DNA of 64,000 bases from a virus: positions 1 to 64,000 of the IMG/VR virus record IMGVR_UViG_3300021963_000054; one strand, given 5' to 3'. Below, in pieces: positions 50,190 to 58,459 of this stretch. Each line of letters begins with the position of its first letter. Within the stretch, counting starts at the first letter, position 1. Below the pieces are notes generated by a model. It saw only the letters and a program-made list of their open reading frames with translations. It did not search any database and had not been told where the DNA came from. The translations under genes were made by a program, and so were the position numbers.

Positions 50190-50750
50190 ATGGATGTGAG
50201 ATTACAAAATGCTTATGTAGAGGTTTTGCTTGGCAATTTTATGGAAGTTGTCAAGCAGAATTTAATGTTTCAAGCACAAATTGAAGTAAATAAGAATAGT
50301 TTACAAGAAGCAGAAGATTCAGTAAGAAGATTAAAAGAAGTTTCTGAAGCGAATATAACATATCAATCTCAACTTGTTGAAAAAGATAAAATTATAAATG
50401 AGTTAACGAGCGAAAGAAATAACCTAAAAAGTTCTTCAGGAAATAATGATTCTTTGAAACAAGAAAAAGATAGATTGCAAAGTGCAGTCAATGACTACAT
50501 GAGACAATTAAAATCTGCACAACAAGAAGTATTGACGGTTAAGAGTGAATCTCAAAATGTTTTATTACAAAACAATAATCGGATTGAAGAACTCACTAAA
50601 TATGTTGCAAGATTGGAAACTGTAGTTCCGGCAAACAAACTTAAAAAAGTTAAACTTGGTGAAGTTATTCAACCTGATACTTCAGAGATTACAGTTGAAG
50701 AACCTGTTCTTCCAATTGATGATGTTGTGAAATCTGGCGGAACATTCTAA
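50190..50750 (+). CDS. Coiled-coil structural protein, GGTF end
   Basis: 186 codons, AAAGGA before the ATG. An N-terminal helix (VLLGNFMEVVKQNLMFQAQI) leads into a long coiled coil (~30-145; SVRRLKEVSEANITYQSQLV, KQEKDRLQSAVNDYMRQLKS), then an acidic linker and KSGGTF. The shared terminal motif suggests it docks at the same partner as its neighbours. Confidence 0.75.
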   Translation: MDVRLQNAYVEVLLGNFMEVVKQNLMFQAQIEVNKNSLQEAEDSVRRLKEVSEANITYQSQLVEKDKIINELTSERNNLKSSSGNNDSLKQEKDRLQSAVNDYMRQLKSAQQEVLTVKSESQNVLLQNNNRIEELTKYVARLETVVPANKLKKVKLGEVIQPDTSEITVEEPVLPIDDVVKSGGTF

Positions 50751-50760
50751 GATTCGGTAA

Positions 50761-51870
50761 ATGGCAAATACAGTAATTCAATTAAAAAATTCGGGAGCAT
50801 CAGGTAATACACCAAGCACATTAGCGCCGGGTGAATTGGCTATTAACTATGCCGATGGTAAACTGTATTATGGTAATCAAGTAAATACTCCAATTCTATT
50901 TGATGTTATAACTGAGCCTACCGGACTAAATCAAGAAATTCAATTTAATGATTCTGGTGCATTTGGCGCATCAGCAAATCTAAAATTTGATAAAACAACA
51001 AAAACTTTAACTACCGATAAAATTGTTTCGGCGAATATTGAAGTTTCATCAAACTTAGTTGCTGATAATGTAATTGCACATACAGCATTGTATGTTGGCA
51101 TTGCAGATATTTCCCACACTCCTCTAGCGAACTCATTAGGGTACTTCACAGGAAATTCTTCTCCGTATGTTCAAGTAAACATTGAGAATATTGATCCAGA
51201 TGGTTCGGCTGATTGGGTTGCTACTGCTGACGTTGGTAGCGATTCAACATTCTACACAGACGTAGGTATTCAAAACTCAGGCAATTCAGATGGAACAATT
51301 AAACCACTAGATGGTTATTTGTTAGTACAAGGTAACACAGGTCAAATTGGTGGCAATCTTATAATTGGTACCATCTCTGGAACACCAGGGCAAGAAATTC
51401 GTGTTGTCGTTGATGGCAATGAAGATGCGAATGTAGTCTTAAAAATTAATTCTTCTGGTTTGCAGATGGTCAGAGGTGATATCACAAGTAATGTCACCAC
51501 AAGAATTAGTAACGTTTCAAACTCAGCATTTGCACAAGCAAACTTAGCATACAACGCAGCCAATTCCGCAGTAACGACAGGACAAGCCAACGTAGGCGCA
51601 GGATTAATTGTTGTTACTGGAAGAACAAATTTAGCATACGATAAAGCAAATGCCGCATATGATTATGCTAATACACTTATAACAGGTGGTGCTTCTGGTG
51701 ATTATTTTCCAACAAGTTCATATGGTTTCGTGTCTCAAAGTATAATTGCTCTTGTTTCGGATGACACATTCATACAGGGAGAATTAACTGGACCAGTTTA
51801 TGATTGTTCAGATAATCCAATAACTCCCGAAGGCTTTTACTTGGAAAAAGACCTTGGCTATTTAACGTAA
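50761..51870 (+). CDS. Fibre-like structural protein
   Basis: 369 codons. N-terminus MANTVIQLKNSGASGNTPST with LAPGELAINYADGKLYYGN resembles the N-terminal attachment domain of the major tropism determinant type. The middle (~115-245; NSLGYFTGNSSPYVQVNIEN, STFYTDVGIQNSGN) is a beta module known from T4-like phages. The end holds SAFAQANLAYNAANSA-type repeats and a non-repetitive tip. No visible ribosome site is strong; the gene starts 11 bases after the previous one. Confidence 0.72.
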   Translation: MANTVIQLKNSGASGNTPSTLAPGELAINYADGKLYYGNQVNTPILFDVITEPTGLNQEIQFNDSGAFGASANLKFDKTTKTLTTDKIVSANIEVSSNLVADNVIAHTALYVGIADISHTPLANSLGYFTGNSSPYVQVNIENIDPDGSADWVATADVGSDSTFYTDVGIQNSGNSDGTIKPLDGYLLVQGNTGQIGGNLIIGTISGTPGQEIRVVVDGNEDANVVLKINSSGLQMVRGDITSNVTTRISNVSNSAFAQANLAYNAANSAVTTGQANVGAGLIVVTGRTNLAYDKANAAYDYANTLITGGASGDYFPTSSYGFVSQSIIALVSDDTFIQGELTGPVYDCSDNPITPEGFYLEKDLGYLT

Positions 51871-51878
51871 CATAAATA
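51871..51878 (+). promoter_or_regulatory. Late-promoter-like element
   Basis: CATAAATA followed by GATTG, 23 bases before the 51902 start, with AAGGAT between. Confidence 0.5.
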
Positions 51879-51901
51879 GATTGATAATTTAAGGATATTA
51901 A

Positions 51902-53710
51902 ATGCCAACGCAATTACAGTTAAGAAGAGGAAATACAGCGCAGACTGCAACATTTACTGGAGCAGTGGCTGAGATTACCGTTGACACAGATAAGAAAACA
52001 GTTGTTGTTCACGACGGCACAACAGCTGGTGGTTTTGCTCTTGCTTTAGAATCAGCACAGTTAGACCAATTTGCATTCACAAAAGCAAACTTAGCATTTG
52101 ATAGAGCAAACTCAGCATTTGCTCAAGCAAATGCAGCCTATGATACAGCTAACACAAAATTCAATTCTGCTGGCGGTACAATTTCTGGTAATGTAATCGT
52201 AACTGGTAACGTAACTCCAACAACAGATAATGTTTACAGTTTAGGTTCAGCAGGAAATCGTTGGAAAGATTTGTTTGTTGGACCAGGTTCAGTCAACATT
52301 GATGGTATTGTTATCGGAAACACTGGCGGGAATATTGTAATTAGTGGCGCATCTGATTTTGTTTTTCAACCCACAGGTGGCGCACCTTCAGTTTCTACTT
52401 CCGGTAGTGCTAACATCGCACTCAACGCATTCAATCAAGCTAACTTAGCATACAATCAAGCAAACGTTTCTTATGGTTCTTTTGCACAAGCTAATCTAGC
52501 ATACAGTCAAGCAAACTCTGGAACTGGTATTGCAGTTTCCGCTTTTGCACAAGCCAACTTAGCTTATACCGCGGCTAATAATGCTGTAGACACTTGGGTT
52601 AGAAATCAAGCTAACACAGCATATGACCAAGCAAATAATGCATTCGCTCAAGCTAATCTAGCGTTTACGGCTGCAAATAATGCTGTAGACACTTGGGTTA
52701 GAAATCAAGCTAACACCGCTTATAATAGAGCAAACTCAGCATTCGCACAGGCTAACCTAGCTTACGATACAGCAAATGCCGCATTGCCAAAACTTGGTGG
52801 TACAATTACTGGTGACTTGACTGTTTCTGGTAACTTAGTTATTTCTGGTAATACAACAACACTTAATGTTTCTTCATTGGCTGTTACTGATACTGTTATC
52901 CGATTAGGTACAGATAATCAAACCGACCTACTAGATATCGGTTTTGTTGGTCACTACGCTAATACGCCAAATAATCACACAGGTTTGATTCGTAAATTTA
53001 GCGATGGCAAATATTACTTGTTTGATAATTTGCAAACAGATAATGAGCCAACTAATATTGTTGATATTGCAAACACAAGAGTTGCAACACTAAGCGCAAA
53101 TCTAATCACGAACGTAATCTCATTGCGTGGACTTGATCCATTAGAATATTCAAATACAATTTATACTAATGCACAAGCAAATACAGGCAATGCAGTAATT
53201 ACATTAACATCTGCTTATCAAGCAAACGTCGGTGCTGGACTTATTACTGTAACATCAGATTATCAAGCAAACGTAGGTGCAGGTCTAATTACCAAGGTTG
53301 ATAAAGCTGGTGATGTAATGACTGGCGGTTTGTCTGCTAACGGCGCAATAATTGGCTCAAGTTTGACAGCAAACACTACAGCAACAATTAATACGAATGC
53401 TGTTTATGAATCTACTGCTGTAACAACTGCGGCCAATACTCAATTTACATTAGATTCATTTTCAACAACTGCATATCGTTCAGCTAAATATCTCGTTCAG
53501 ATTTCTAGCGGTTCATCATATGAATTACTAGAAATGACTTTGATCCATGATGGAACGACTGTGTATTTGTCTCAGTATGGTAACATTAAAACTGGTGCAA
53601 CATTAGGTGTATTTGACGCTACAATTTCAACTGGTACTTTAAGTTTGTTAGCTACACCAAACAATGCAGTAACTACGTTCAAGACAGCTATAACTCTGAT
53701 ACCGACATAA
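51902..53710 (+). CDS. Fibre protein with tropism-determinant-type N-terminus
   Basis: 602 codons. MPTQLQLRRGNTAQTATFTG with AVAEITVDTDKKTVVVHDGT is a clear Mtd-type N-terminal domain, used in many phage fibres for attachment. The shaft repeats AFAQANLAYxxAN (with two WVRNQANTAYDQANNAFAQA-type units), followed by the RLGT.NQTDLLDIGFVGHYA module shared with the 48518 gene, then QANVGAGLITVTSDY units. The C-terminal ~100 residues (STTAYRSAKYLVQISSGSSY) form a compact beta domain often found at fibre tips. Confidence 0.8.
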   Translation: MPTQLQLRRGNTAQTATFTGAVAEITVDTDKKTVVVHDGTTAGGFALALESAQLDQFAFTKANLAFDRANSAFAQANAAYDTANTKFNSAGGTISGNVIVTGNVTPTTDNVYSLGSAGNRWKDLFVGPGSVNIDGIVIGNTGGNIVISGASDFVFQPTGGAPSVSTSGSANIALNAFNQANLAYNQANVSYGSFAQANLAYSQANSGTGIAVSAFAQANLAYTAANNAVDTWVRNQANTAYDQANNAFAQANLAFTAANNAVDTWVRNQANTAYNRANSAFAQANLAYDTANAALPKLGGTITGDLTVSGNLVISGNTTTLNVSSLAVTDTVIRLGTDNQTDLLDIGFVGHYANTPNNHTGLIRKFSDGKYYLFDNLQTDNEPTNIVDIANTRVATLSANLITNVISLRGLDPLEYSNTIYTNAQANTGNAVITLTSAYQANVGAGLITVTSDYQANVGAGLITKVDKAGDVMTGGLSANGAIIGSSLTANTTATINTNAVYESTAVTTAANTQFTLDSFSTTAYRSAKYLVQISSGSSYELLEMTLIHDGTTVYLSQYGNIKTGATLGVFDATISTGTLSLLATPNNAVTTFKTAITLIPT

Positions 53711-53740
53711 TAAAATTCATAAACAAAGGGATAGTGAACT

Positions 53741-55696
53741 TTGGCAACAACAAGATTATCAACAGTAATTGGTAACGTCATTGTAGGCGCTACTGGACCT
53801 ACGGGTCCAACAGGTCCCACTGGTCCTACACCATCAATTGGCGGTTCAAACACTCACATTCAATTCAACAATAGTGGTTCTTTAGGTGGATCTTCTAGTT
53901 TAGTTTGGAATGGTACAGGGTTGAGTGTTGCAGGAGATATATTTGCAACTGGCAATAAAATTATAGGTATTAACGGCACAGGAGTTGCTGCCGGTACTTT
54001 TGCTTTTAGAAATTCTTCGGGTGTACAAAAGTCTGCTATTGGTTCATATTACAATATTGCGAATGAGGGGAACCTTGAGTTTATAAATGGCACAACCACT
54101 AGTATGGTGCTTAATTCTAGCGGTAACTTGGGTATTGGGACAAGTTCGCCTCAAGGCTCATTAGATGTTACGGCTACAGGTGCAACAGTTAATCAATTTT
54201 TGACTGGCGGCGGTGGTAACAATTCAGTAACAGGCATTTTTAGAATTGGCTCTGGCTCGGGTAGAGGTGCGAGTATCCAAGGCTTTCGTGGTGCATCTTC
54301 TAATATCCACAGCCTAGATTTCTACACATACAATTCCGCTGATGTTTTTGGTATGCGCCTTGATTCCAGCGGTAACTTGGGTATTGGTACAAGTTCTCCA
54401 GCGGCTGATTTAGAAATTAAACGAACAGGAGCAGTCAATGTTAAATTACAAGTAACTAGTGCTTATGAATCTGCATTATGGCTTGTAAATGGAGGAGGCT
54501 CTGAAGTAAGTGTTATTAACGCTGGAGGTAGTAATATACTTTCGTTTCGCACTAACAACACCGAGCGTATGCGTATCGACTCCAGCGGTAACGTAGGATT
54601 AACAACATCTGCATATACTCTTGGCTCCTTGTTGCAATTGGGTCGAGTATTTTCTTTTGCTCAAGATATTAACAGTGGATATTTAGGCGCTGGCTGGGTT
54701 GGTGGGTCAGCGCCAACTTTTGCAGTCACGGGCAATTATGCAGTACGTGAATATTTTGATAGTGCCCTAGGTACAATAGTTTGGCAGACGGCGGGAACAG
54801 GCACGGCAGGAAACGCAGTTGGTTTTGCCACAAGAATGACTCTCGATAACGCTGGTAACTTGGGTATTGGCACTACAACACCTTCAACTGGTAAATTTAG
54901 TGATGCGTCATATGCGTTTCTAAATCAATCTGCAAGCACTAGCACAGGCACAAATATTTTTGCCAGCAATTCTGATAACTCAAAATATATTGGCTTATGG
55001 AGCGGACATTCAGGGGCAGAGCCTGCAATTGGTGTTAAGACTGGAAATGCATTTACATTTGGTAAATGGGCGGCAATAAACGGAACTGGTGGTTTTACCG
55101 AAAATATGCGTATCGACTCTAGTGGCTCATTATTATTAGGTACAACAACTAACCCAACATCTGGCAGTTTTCCTCGTCCCACTTTATCAATAAAACAGTT
55201 GAATGATTCAGGTAGCGGGTACACCGCTATGCATATTGAGGCATTTGGGGATCAGTCAGTGCTTGGTATTGGTTATAACGGCGATGTTTTTGCATTTAGT
55301 ACGTCATACCGCGGCACAGGAGCTTACCGAGGTATATCTTTCAACACAAGTGGTACTGAAAGAATGCGTATCGACACCAGCGGTAACTTTAGCATTACTC
55401 AAACACCTGGTAAATACACAGTTGACGTAACTGGAGGAGCTACCAGTATTGCTAACGGCGGCACAGTTGATTTTCCTAGTGCGTCAGGAATGCTAGTAGT
55501 GAATAATTGGTTAAATGGAGCCGTAACACTATACCTTTGCGGTGGCGGATCAGTAACTGTAGTTTCAAACGTCATTGCTCAAGCTGGATCTTTTGCTTAT
55601 AACAGTGGTATTGGTGGGTATACTTGGACTAATAATGTTTATGGTGGAACTGCTACATTTGGGTTCTTCTTTGTCCGAACAAGAACAACAGCCTAA
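53741..55696 (+). CDS. Tail fibre with collagen-like start and LGIGTSSP repeats
   Basis: 651 codons from a TTG start, with AAAGGGA upstream. Residues 16-32 are a short collagen-like [12 protein letters not shown] stretch, then SIGGSNTHIQFNNSGSLGGS. The shaft has repeated (M)RIDSSGNLGIGTSSPxxxLD units, typical of phage fibre shafts, encoded by a recurrent DNA repeat. The end (AGSFAYNSGIGGYTWTNNVY) looks like a small head. The following small gene (55705) is probably its partner. Confidence 0.78.
   Translation: MATTRLSTVIGNVIVGATGPTGPTGPTGPTPSIGGSNTHIQFNNSGSLGGSSSLVWNGTGLSVAGDIFATGNKIIGINGTGVAAGTFAFRNSSGVQKSAIGSYYNIANEGNLEFINGTTTSMVLNSSGNLGIGTSSPQGSLDVTATGATVNQFLTGGGGNNSVTGIFRIGSGSGRGASIQGFRGASSNIHSLDFYTYNSADVFGMRLDSSGNLGIGTSSPAADLEIKRTGAVNVKLQVTSAYESALWLVNGGGSEVSVINAGGSNILSFRTNNTERMRIDSSGNVGLTTSAYTLGSLLQLGRVFSFAQDINSGYLGAGWVGGSAPTFAVTGNYAVREYFDSALGTIVWQTAGTGTAGNAVGFATRMTLDNAGNLGIGTTTPSTGKFSDASYAFLNQSASTSTGTNIFASNSDNSKYIGLWSGHSGAEPAIGVKTGNAFTFGKWAAINGTGGFTENMRIDSSGSLLLGTTTNPTSGSFPRPTLSIKQLNDSGSGYTAMHIEAFGDQSVLGIGYNGDVFAFSTSYRGTGAYRGISFNTSGTERMRIDTSGNFSITQTPGKYTVDVTGGATSIANGGTVDFPSASGMLVVNNWLNGAVTLYLCGGGSVTVVSNVIAQAGSFAYNSGIGGYTWTNNVYGGTATFGFFFVRTRTTA
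54571..54592 (+). repeat. Interspersed fibre-shaft repeat (RIDSSGN)
   Basis: A GTATCGACTCCAGCGGTAAC unit, also present at about 58820 and 59084, with variants at 54365, 55110, 55369, 59384 and 59617. It codes for RIDSSGN(L/V) and is conserved in DNA across different fibre genes. Confidence 0.8.
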
Positions 55697-55704
55697 GGAA
55701 AAAA

Positions 55705-55977
55705 ATGGAATATACTGTCAACAAGATTCAAGACCAATCATTTGGATATAATATTTCAATGGAACATTTGGGGAAAAAAATTAACTTTAATGTTTTTTGT
55801 GCAAACAGTGAAACTGAAATTCCCGAATTGGTAGCCCATCACCTTGCTTTTTTAGAAGCACCCGTTCCTGTATATCAGACTGAACCCCAAGTCTCTAGTT
55901 TACAAACTTTACTAGAACAACAACAAGCACTCATCACCCAACTGCAAGCCGATGTAGCGGCGCTTAAAGGAGCATAA
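55705..55977 (+). CDS. Fibre accessory protein with C-terminal leucine zipper
   Basis: 90 codons, AAGGA before the ATG. MEYTVNKIQDQSFGYNISME is followed by a helical C-terminus SLQTLLEQQQALITQLQADV-AALKGA with heptad spacing. The last 20 codons recur alone at 59989-60051. Proteins of this layout follow fibre genes in aquatic phages and may be chaperones or clamps (inference). Confidence 0.7.
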   Translation: MEYTVNKIQDQSFGYNISMEHLGKKINFNVFCANSETEIPELVAHHLAFLEAPVPVYQTEPQVSSLQTLLEQQQALITQLQADVAALKGA

Positions 55978-55980
55978 ACA

Positions 55981-56022
55981 ATGTCAACAATCACATGGAA
56001 CATCAGCGACAAGACTATATAA
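55981..56022 (+). pseudogene. Truncated N-terminus of a DUF7936-like small gene
   Basis: ATG then MSTITWNISDKTI and TAA, 13 codons. The start resembles MRTIVWNVSA of the gene at 62249. The coding sequence stops at the junction CAAGACTATATAA that also follows that gene, before an identical collagen-like start. It looks like a deletion or recombination scar. Confidence 0.6.
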
Positions 56023-56139
56023 AATATGGCATCTAATCAAGACTTCATCATAAAGAATGGGCTAACAGTTGGCTCATCGCAAGTGATTGCAGCCAATGGT
56101 CGTTGGGTTGGTGCCAACACAGGACTTATTGGTCCACAG
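56010..56139 (+). repeat. Duplicated junction and N-terminal module, copy 1
   Basis: A direct repeat of 62597-62726. The first ~36 bases, spanning the intergenic junction and the ATG, are identical; the next ~95 bases code for the same [27 protein letters not shown] module with silent changes. Confidence 0.85.
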
Positions 56140-57015
56140 GGAAGTGCTGGTCCTGCAGGTCCTCAAGGCGCTCAGGGAGCAACTGGTCCACAGGGAGCGG
56201 CTGCACCTTGGACAGTAATTACAACAAACACTACTGCAACATCAGGTCAACAATTAATTGCAAATACTTATACTGGTGGATTCATAGTAACATTACCAGC
56301 TTCACCTTCAGTTGGTAATGTAGTTAGAATTACCGATGGTTATGATTGGTCAGTAAATAATTTAACTATTGCGGGTAATGGAAGTACAATTGAAAATTCA
56401 GTTAATGATTTGTTAGCTGACGTTAGAGGAACAACAATTGAACTTGTTTATGATAGTTATACATGGCAAGTTGTATCAACGATTGGTCCAACAGGACCTA
56501 CCGGCGCAACAGGACCAACGGGTCCAACAGGTCCGCAAGGAGCACAAGGACCAGGCGGACCAACTGGACCTACTGGCGCACAAGGATTGACTGGTTCTAC
56601 TGGACCAACAGGACCGCAAGGTGCCCAAGGCGCACAAGGTCCTACTGGCGCAACAGGACCAACTGGTGCTCAAGGTGCTCAAGGTCCAACAGGAGCAACA
56701 GGTCCGACAGGCCCAGCTGGACCACAAGGATCTACTCCACCAATTAATGGTTCAAACACGAATATTATTTTTAATAATGCTGGCACTTTAGCTGGCTCTA
56801 ATAATTTTACATGGAATGGTTCAAAAGTAACTGTAACCGGTGAGAATCATGCGAATGTTCATGTAGCAACAAATGGAATTGTAGTGAACAGTTTAAATGT
56901 AGCAACTAGTTATACAATTGCGGCTGGCTATTCCGGCACATCAGCTGGACCAATTACCGTGAATTCTGGCGCAACAGTTACTATAGCGTCTGGTTCACGC
57001 TGGGTAATAGTTTAA
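56026..57015 (+). CDS. Collagen-like fibre protein
   Basis: 329 codons. N-terminal [20 protein letters not shown] with [19 protein letters not shown] is an attachment module. A short Gly-X-Y run leads to a globular insert (~55-150; [20 protein letters not shown]), then a second Gly-X-Y run (~155-240; [19 protein letters not shown]). It ends with [20 protein letters not shown] and a short beta cap. Gly-X-Y stretches imply a collagen-type triple helix. No clear ribosome site precedes it. Confidence 0.82.
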   Translation: MASNQDFIIKNGLTVGSSQVIAANGRWVGANTGLIGPQGSAGPAGPQGAQGATGPQGAAAPWTVITTNTTATSGQQLIANTYTGGFIVTLPASPSVGNVVRITDGYDWSVNNLTIAGNGSTIENSVNDLLADVRGTTIELVYDSYTWQVVSTIGPTGPTGATGPTGPTGPQGAQGPGGPTGPTGAQGLTGSTGPTGPQGAQGAQGPTGATGPTGAQGAQGPTGATGPTGPAGPQGSTPPINGSNTNIIFNNAGTLAGSNNFTWNGSKVTVTGENHANVHVATNGIVVNSLNVATSYTIAAGYSGTSAGPITVNSGATVTIASGSRWVIV

Positions 57016-57023
57016 GGAAAAAA

Positions 57024-58292
57024 ATGAGTTCAATTGTTGTTTCAGGTGATACAAGCGGCGCAGTAACATTAAATGCACCAACGGTTGCGGGTACGGTAAC
57101 TGTAACATTACCGTCTACTACTGGCACGATGCTAACAACAGCATCAACAACGGGCATCAGCGGTAGCGCAATATCTTCGGGTACTGTTGCAGAGGCTTAT
57201 GGCGGCACAGGCACTACAACGGGCTACTACGGCTTCAAGAACCGCATCATCAATGGTGGCATGACAATTGACCAGAGAAATGCTGGTGCTCTTGTAAGTG
57301 GTGCTTTAGCTGGCTCATACGTTTTGGATAGATGGAAGTTTTGGGTTAATGGAGGCGGCGGTTCTGCCGCTTATACTGTTCAGCAATCAACAATTTCACC
57401 AGCTGGTTTTACAAACTCAATTGCTATTACACAAACAGCTTCCCATTCGCCAATTACCACTCAGTATAATGCAATTGCTCAATATATTGAGGGATATAAT
57501 GTTGCAGATTTTGGGTGGGGCGAGGCTGGAGCAACTGCCGTTACTTTATCTTTTTGGGTTCGCAGTTCTTTAACAGGAACATTTGGGGGTGCTGTATCAA
57601 ATTCAAGTCAAGCTAGGTCGTATCCATTCACATATACCATTAGTTCTGCAAACACTTGGGAATATAAAACAATCACAATTCCTGGAGATACTACTGGCAC
57701 TTGGATCAAAAATAATGGCGCAGGTATTCTTTTATTTTGGCAACTTGGCGTTGGCTCAACATATCTGGGTACTGCTACAGGCGCTTGGCAGGCAGCTACA
57801 TATCTTGGTGCAACAGGTGCTACACAAATCACCGCAACAAACGGAGCCACCTTCTACATCACAGGTGTCCAGTTGGAAAAAGGCGCAACAGCGACTAGCT
57901 TTGACTACAGACCATATGGGACTGAGTTGCAACTTTGTCAGCGATACTTTCAAAGTTTTTCATACACAGGCGGAACAATGATTGCTACTGGCAGTACATT
58001 TGGAACAAGTACTGGAGCGATTCCTTTTAGTTTTTATTTCCCAATGCGTACAACGCCCTCAACAATAACACTTCCAGCAGTGGGAAACACTAGTGGGCAA
58101 TGGACAGTTTTAACTCCCGCAGGAGGTTTTCCGGGGACATTTGGAACGATTACCCTTAACAGCGCAGGCCAAAATAACATGAGGTTAAATTTTGATGGTT
58201 ATACAGGAGTTTATGCTTCCTCTGGTCAGGCGGCATTTCTGTACGCTTGTGGCTCAACGACTACGGTTGTAACTGCATCTGCGGAGTTGTAA
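57024..58292 (+). CDS. Tail fibre with carbohydrate-binding-like domain
   Basis: 422 codons, AAGGA before the ATG. N-terminal VVSGDTSGAVTLNAPTVAGT forms a short stalk; GFKNRIINGGMTIDQRNAGA starts a widespread phage/prophage fibre domain that continues with DRWKFWVNGGGGSAAYTVQQ, WGEAGATAVTLSFWVRSSL and VQLEKGATATSFDYRPYGTE-LQLCQRYF, similar to carbohydrate-binding beta-sandwiches. It should contact host surface glycans. The GC-richer codon use in its first third differs from the baseplate genes and hints at acquisition. Confidence 0.82.
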   Translation: MSSIVVSGDTSGAVTLNAPTVAGTVTVTLPSTTGTMLTTASTTGISGSAISSGTVAEAYGGTGTTTGYYGFKNRIINGGMTIDQRNAGALVSGALAGSYVLDRWKFWVNGGGGSAAYTVQQSTISPAGFTNSIAITQTASHSPITTQYNAIAQYIEGYNVADFGWGEAGATAVTLSFWVRSSLTGTFGGAVSNSSQARSYPFTYTISSANTWEYKTITIPGDTTGTWIKNNGAGILLFWQLGVGSTYLGTATGAWQAATYLGATGATQITATNGATFYITGVQLEKGATATSFDYRPYGTELQLCQRYFQSFSYTGGTMIATGSTFGTSTGAIPFSFYFPMRTTPSTITLPAVGNTSGQWTVLTPAGGFPGTFGTITLNSAGQNNMRLNFDGYTGVYASSGQAAFLYACGSTTTVVTASAEL

Positions 58293-58294
58293 TC

Positions 58295-58459
58295 ATGTAC
58301 AAACTAATAAACACACAAACACCAAACGGCTTGCAATTGAGTGATTACGCTTTGCGATTATCTGATGGCGCTTTTGTCAATAGAGAAAACAACGAAGAGT
58401 ATCTAAAATGGCTTGCAGAGGGCAACACGCCTGAACCAGCGGACGAAGGAACAGCATGA
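58295..58459 (+). CDS. Small fibre accessory protein
   Basis: 54 codons from ATG 58295 (three bases after the fibre stop). MYKLINTQTPNGLQLSDYAL then FVNRENNEEYLKWLAEGNTP-EPADE. The final EYL.WLAEGNTPEPADE is a motif I know from short proteins after phage tail fibre genes (assembly helper type). It overlaps the next fibre by ATGA. Confidence 0.75.
   Translation: MYKLINTQTPNGLQLSDYALRLSDGAFVNRENNEEYLKWLAEGNTPEPADEGTA

Noticed and set aside
53572-53853. Leftward ORF at the fibre gene boundary
   Set aside because: Antisense to two clear rightward genes and lacks start signals.
56476-56727. Cys/Ser/Trp-rich ORFs over the collagen-like gene (also 62701-63014)
   Set aside because: Shadow frames of Gly-X-Y codon repeats on the other strand or frame; compositionally absurd proteins.
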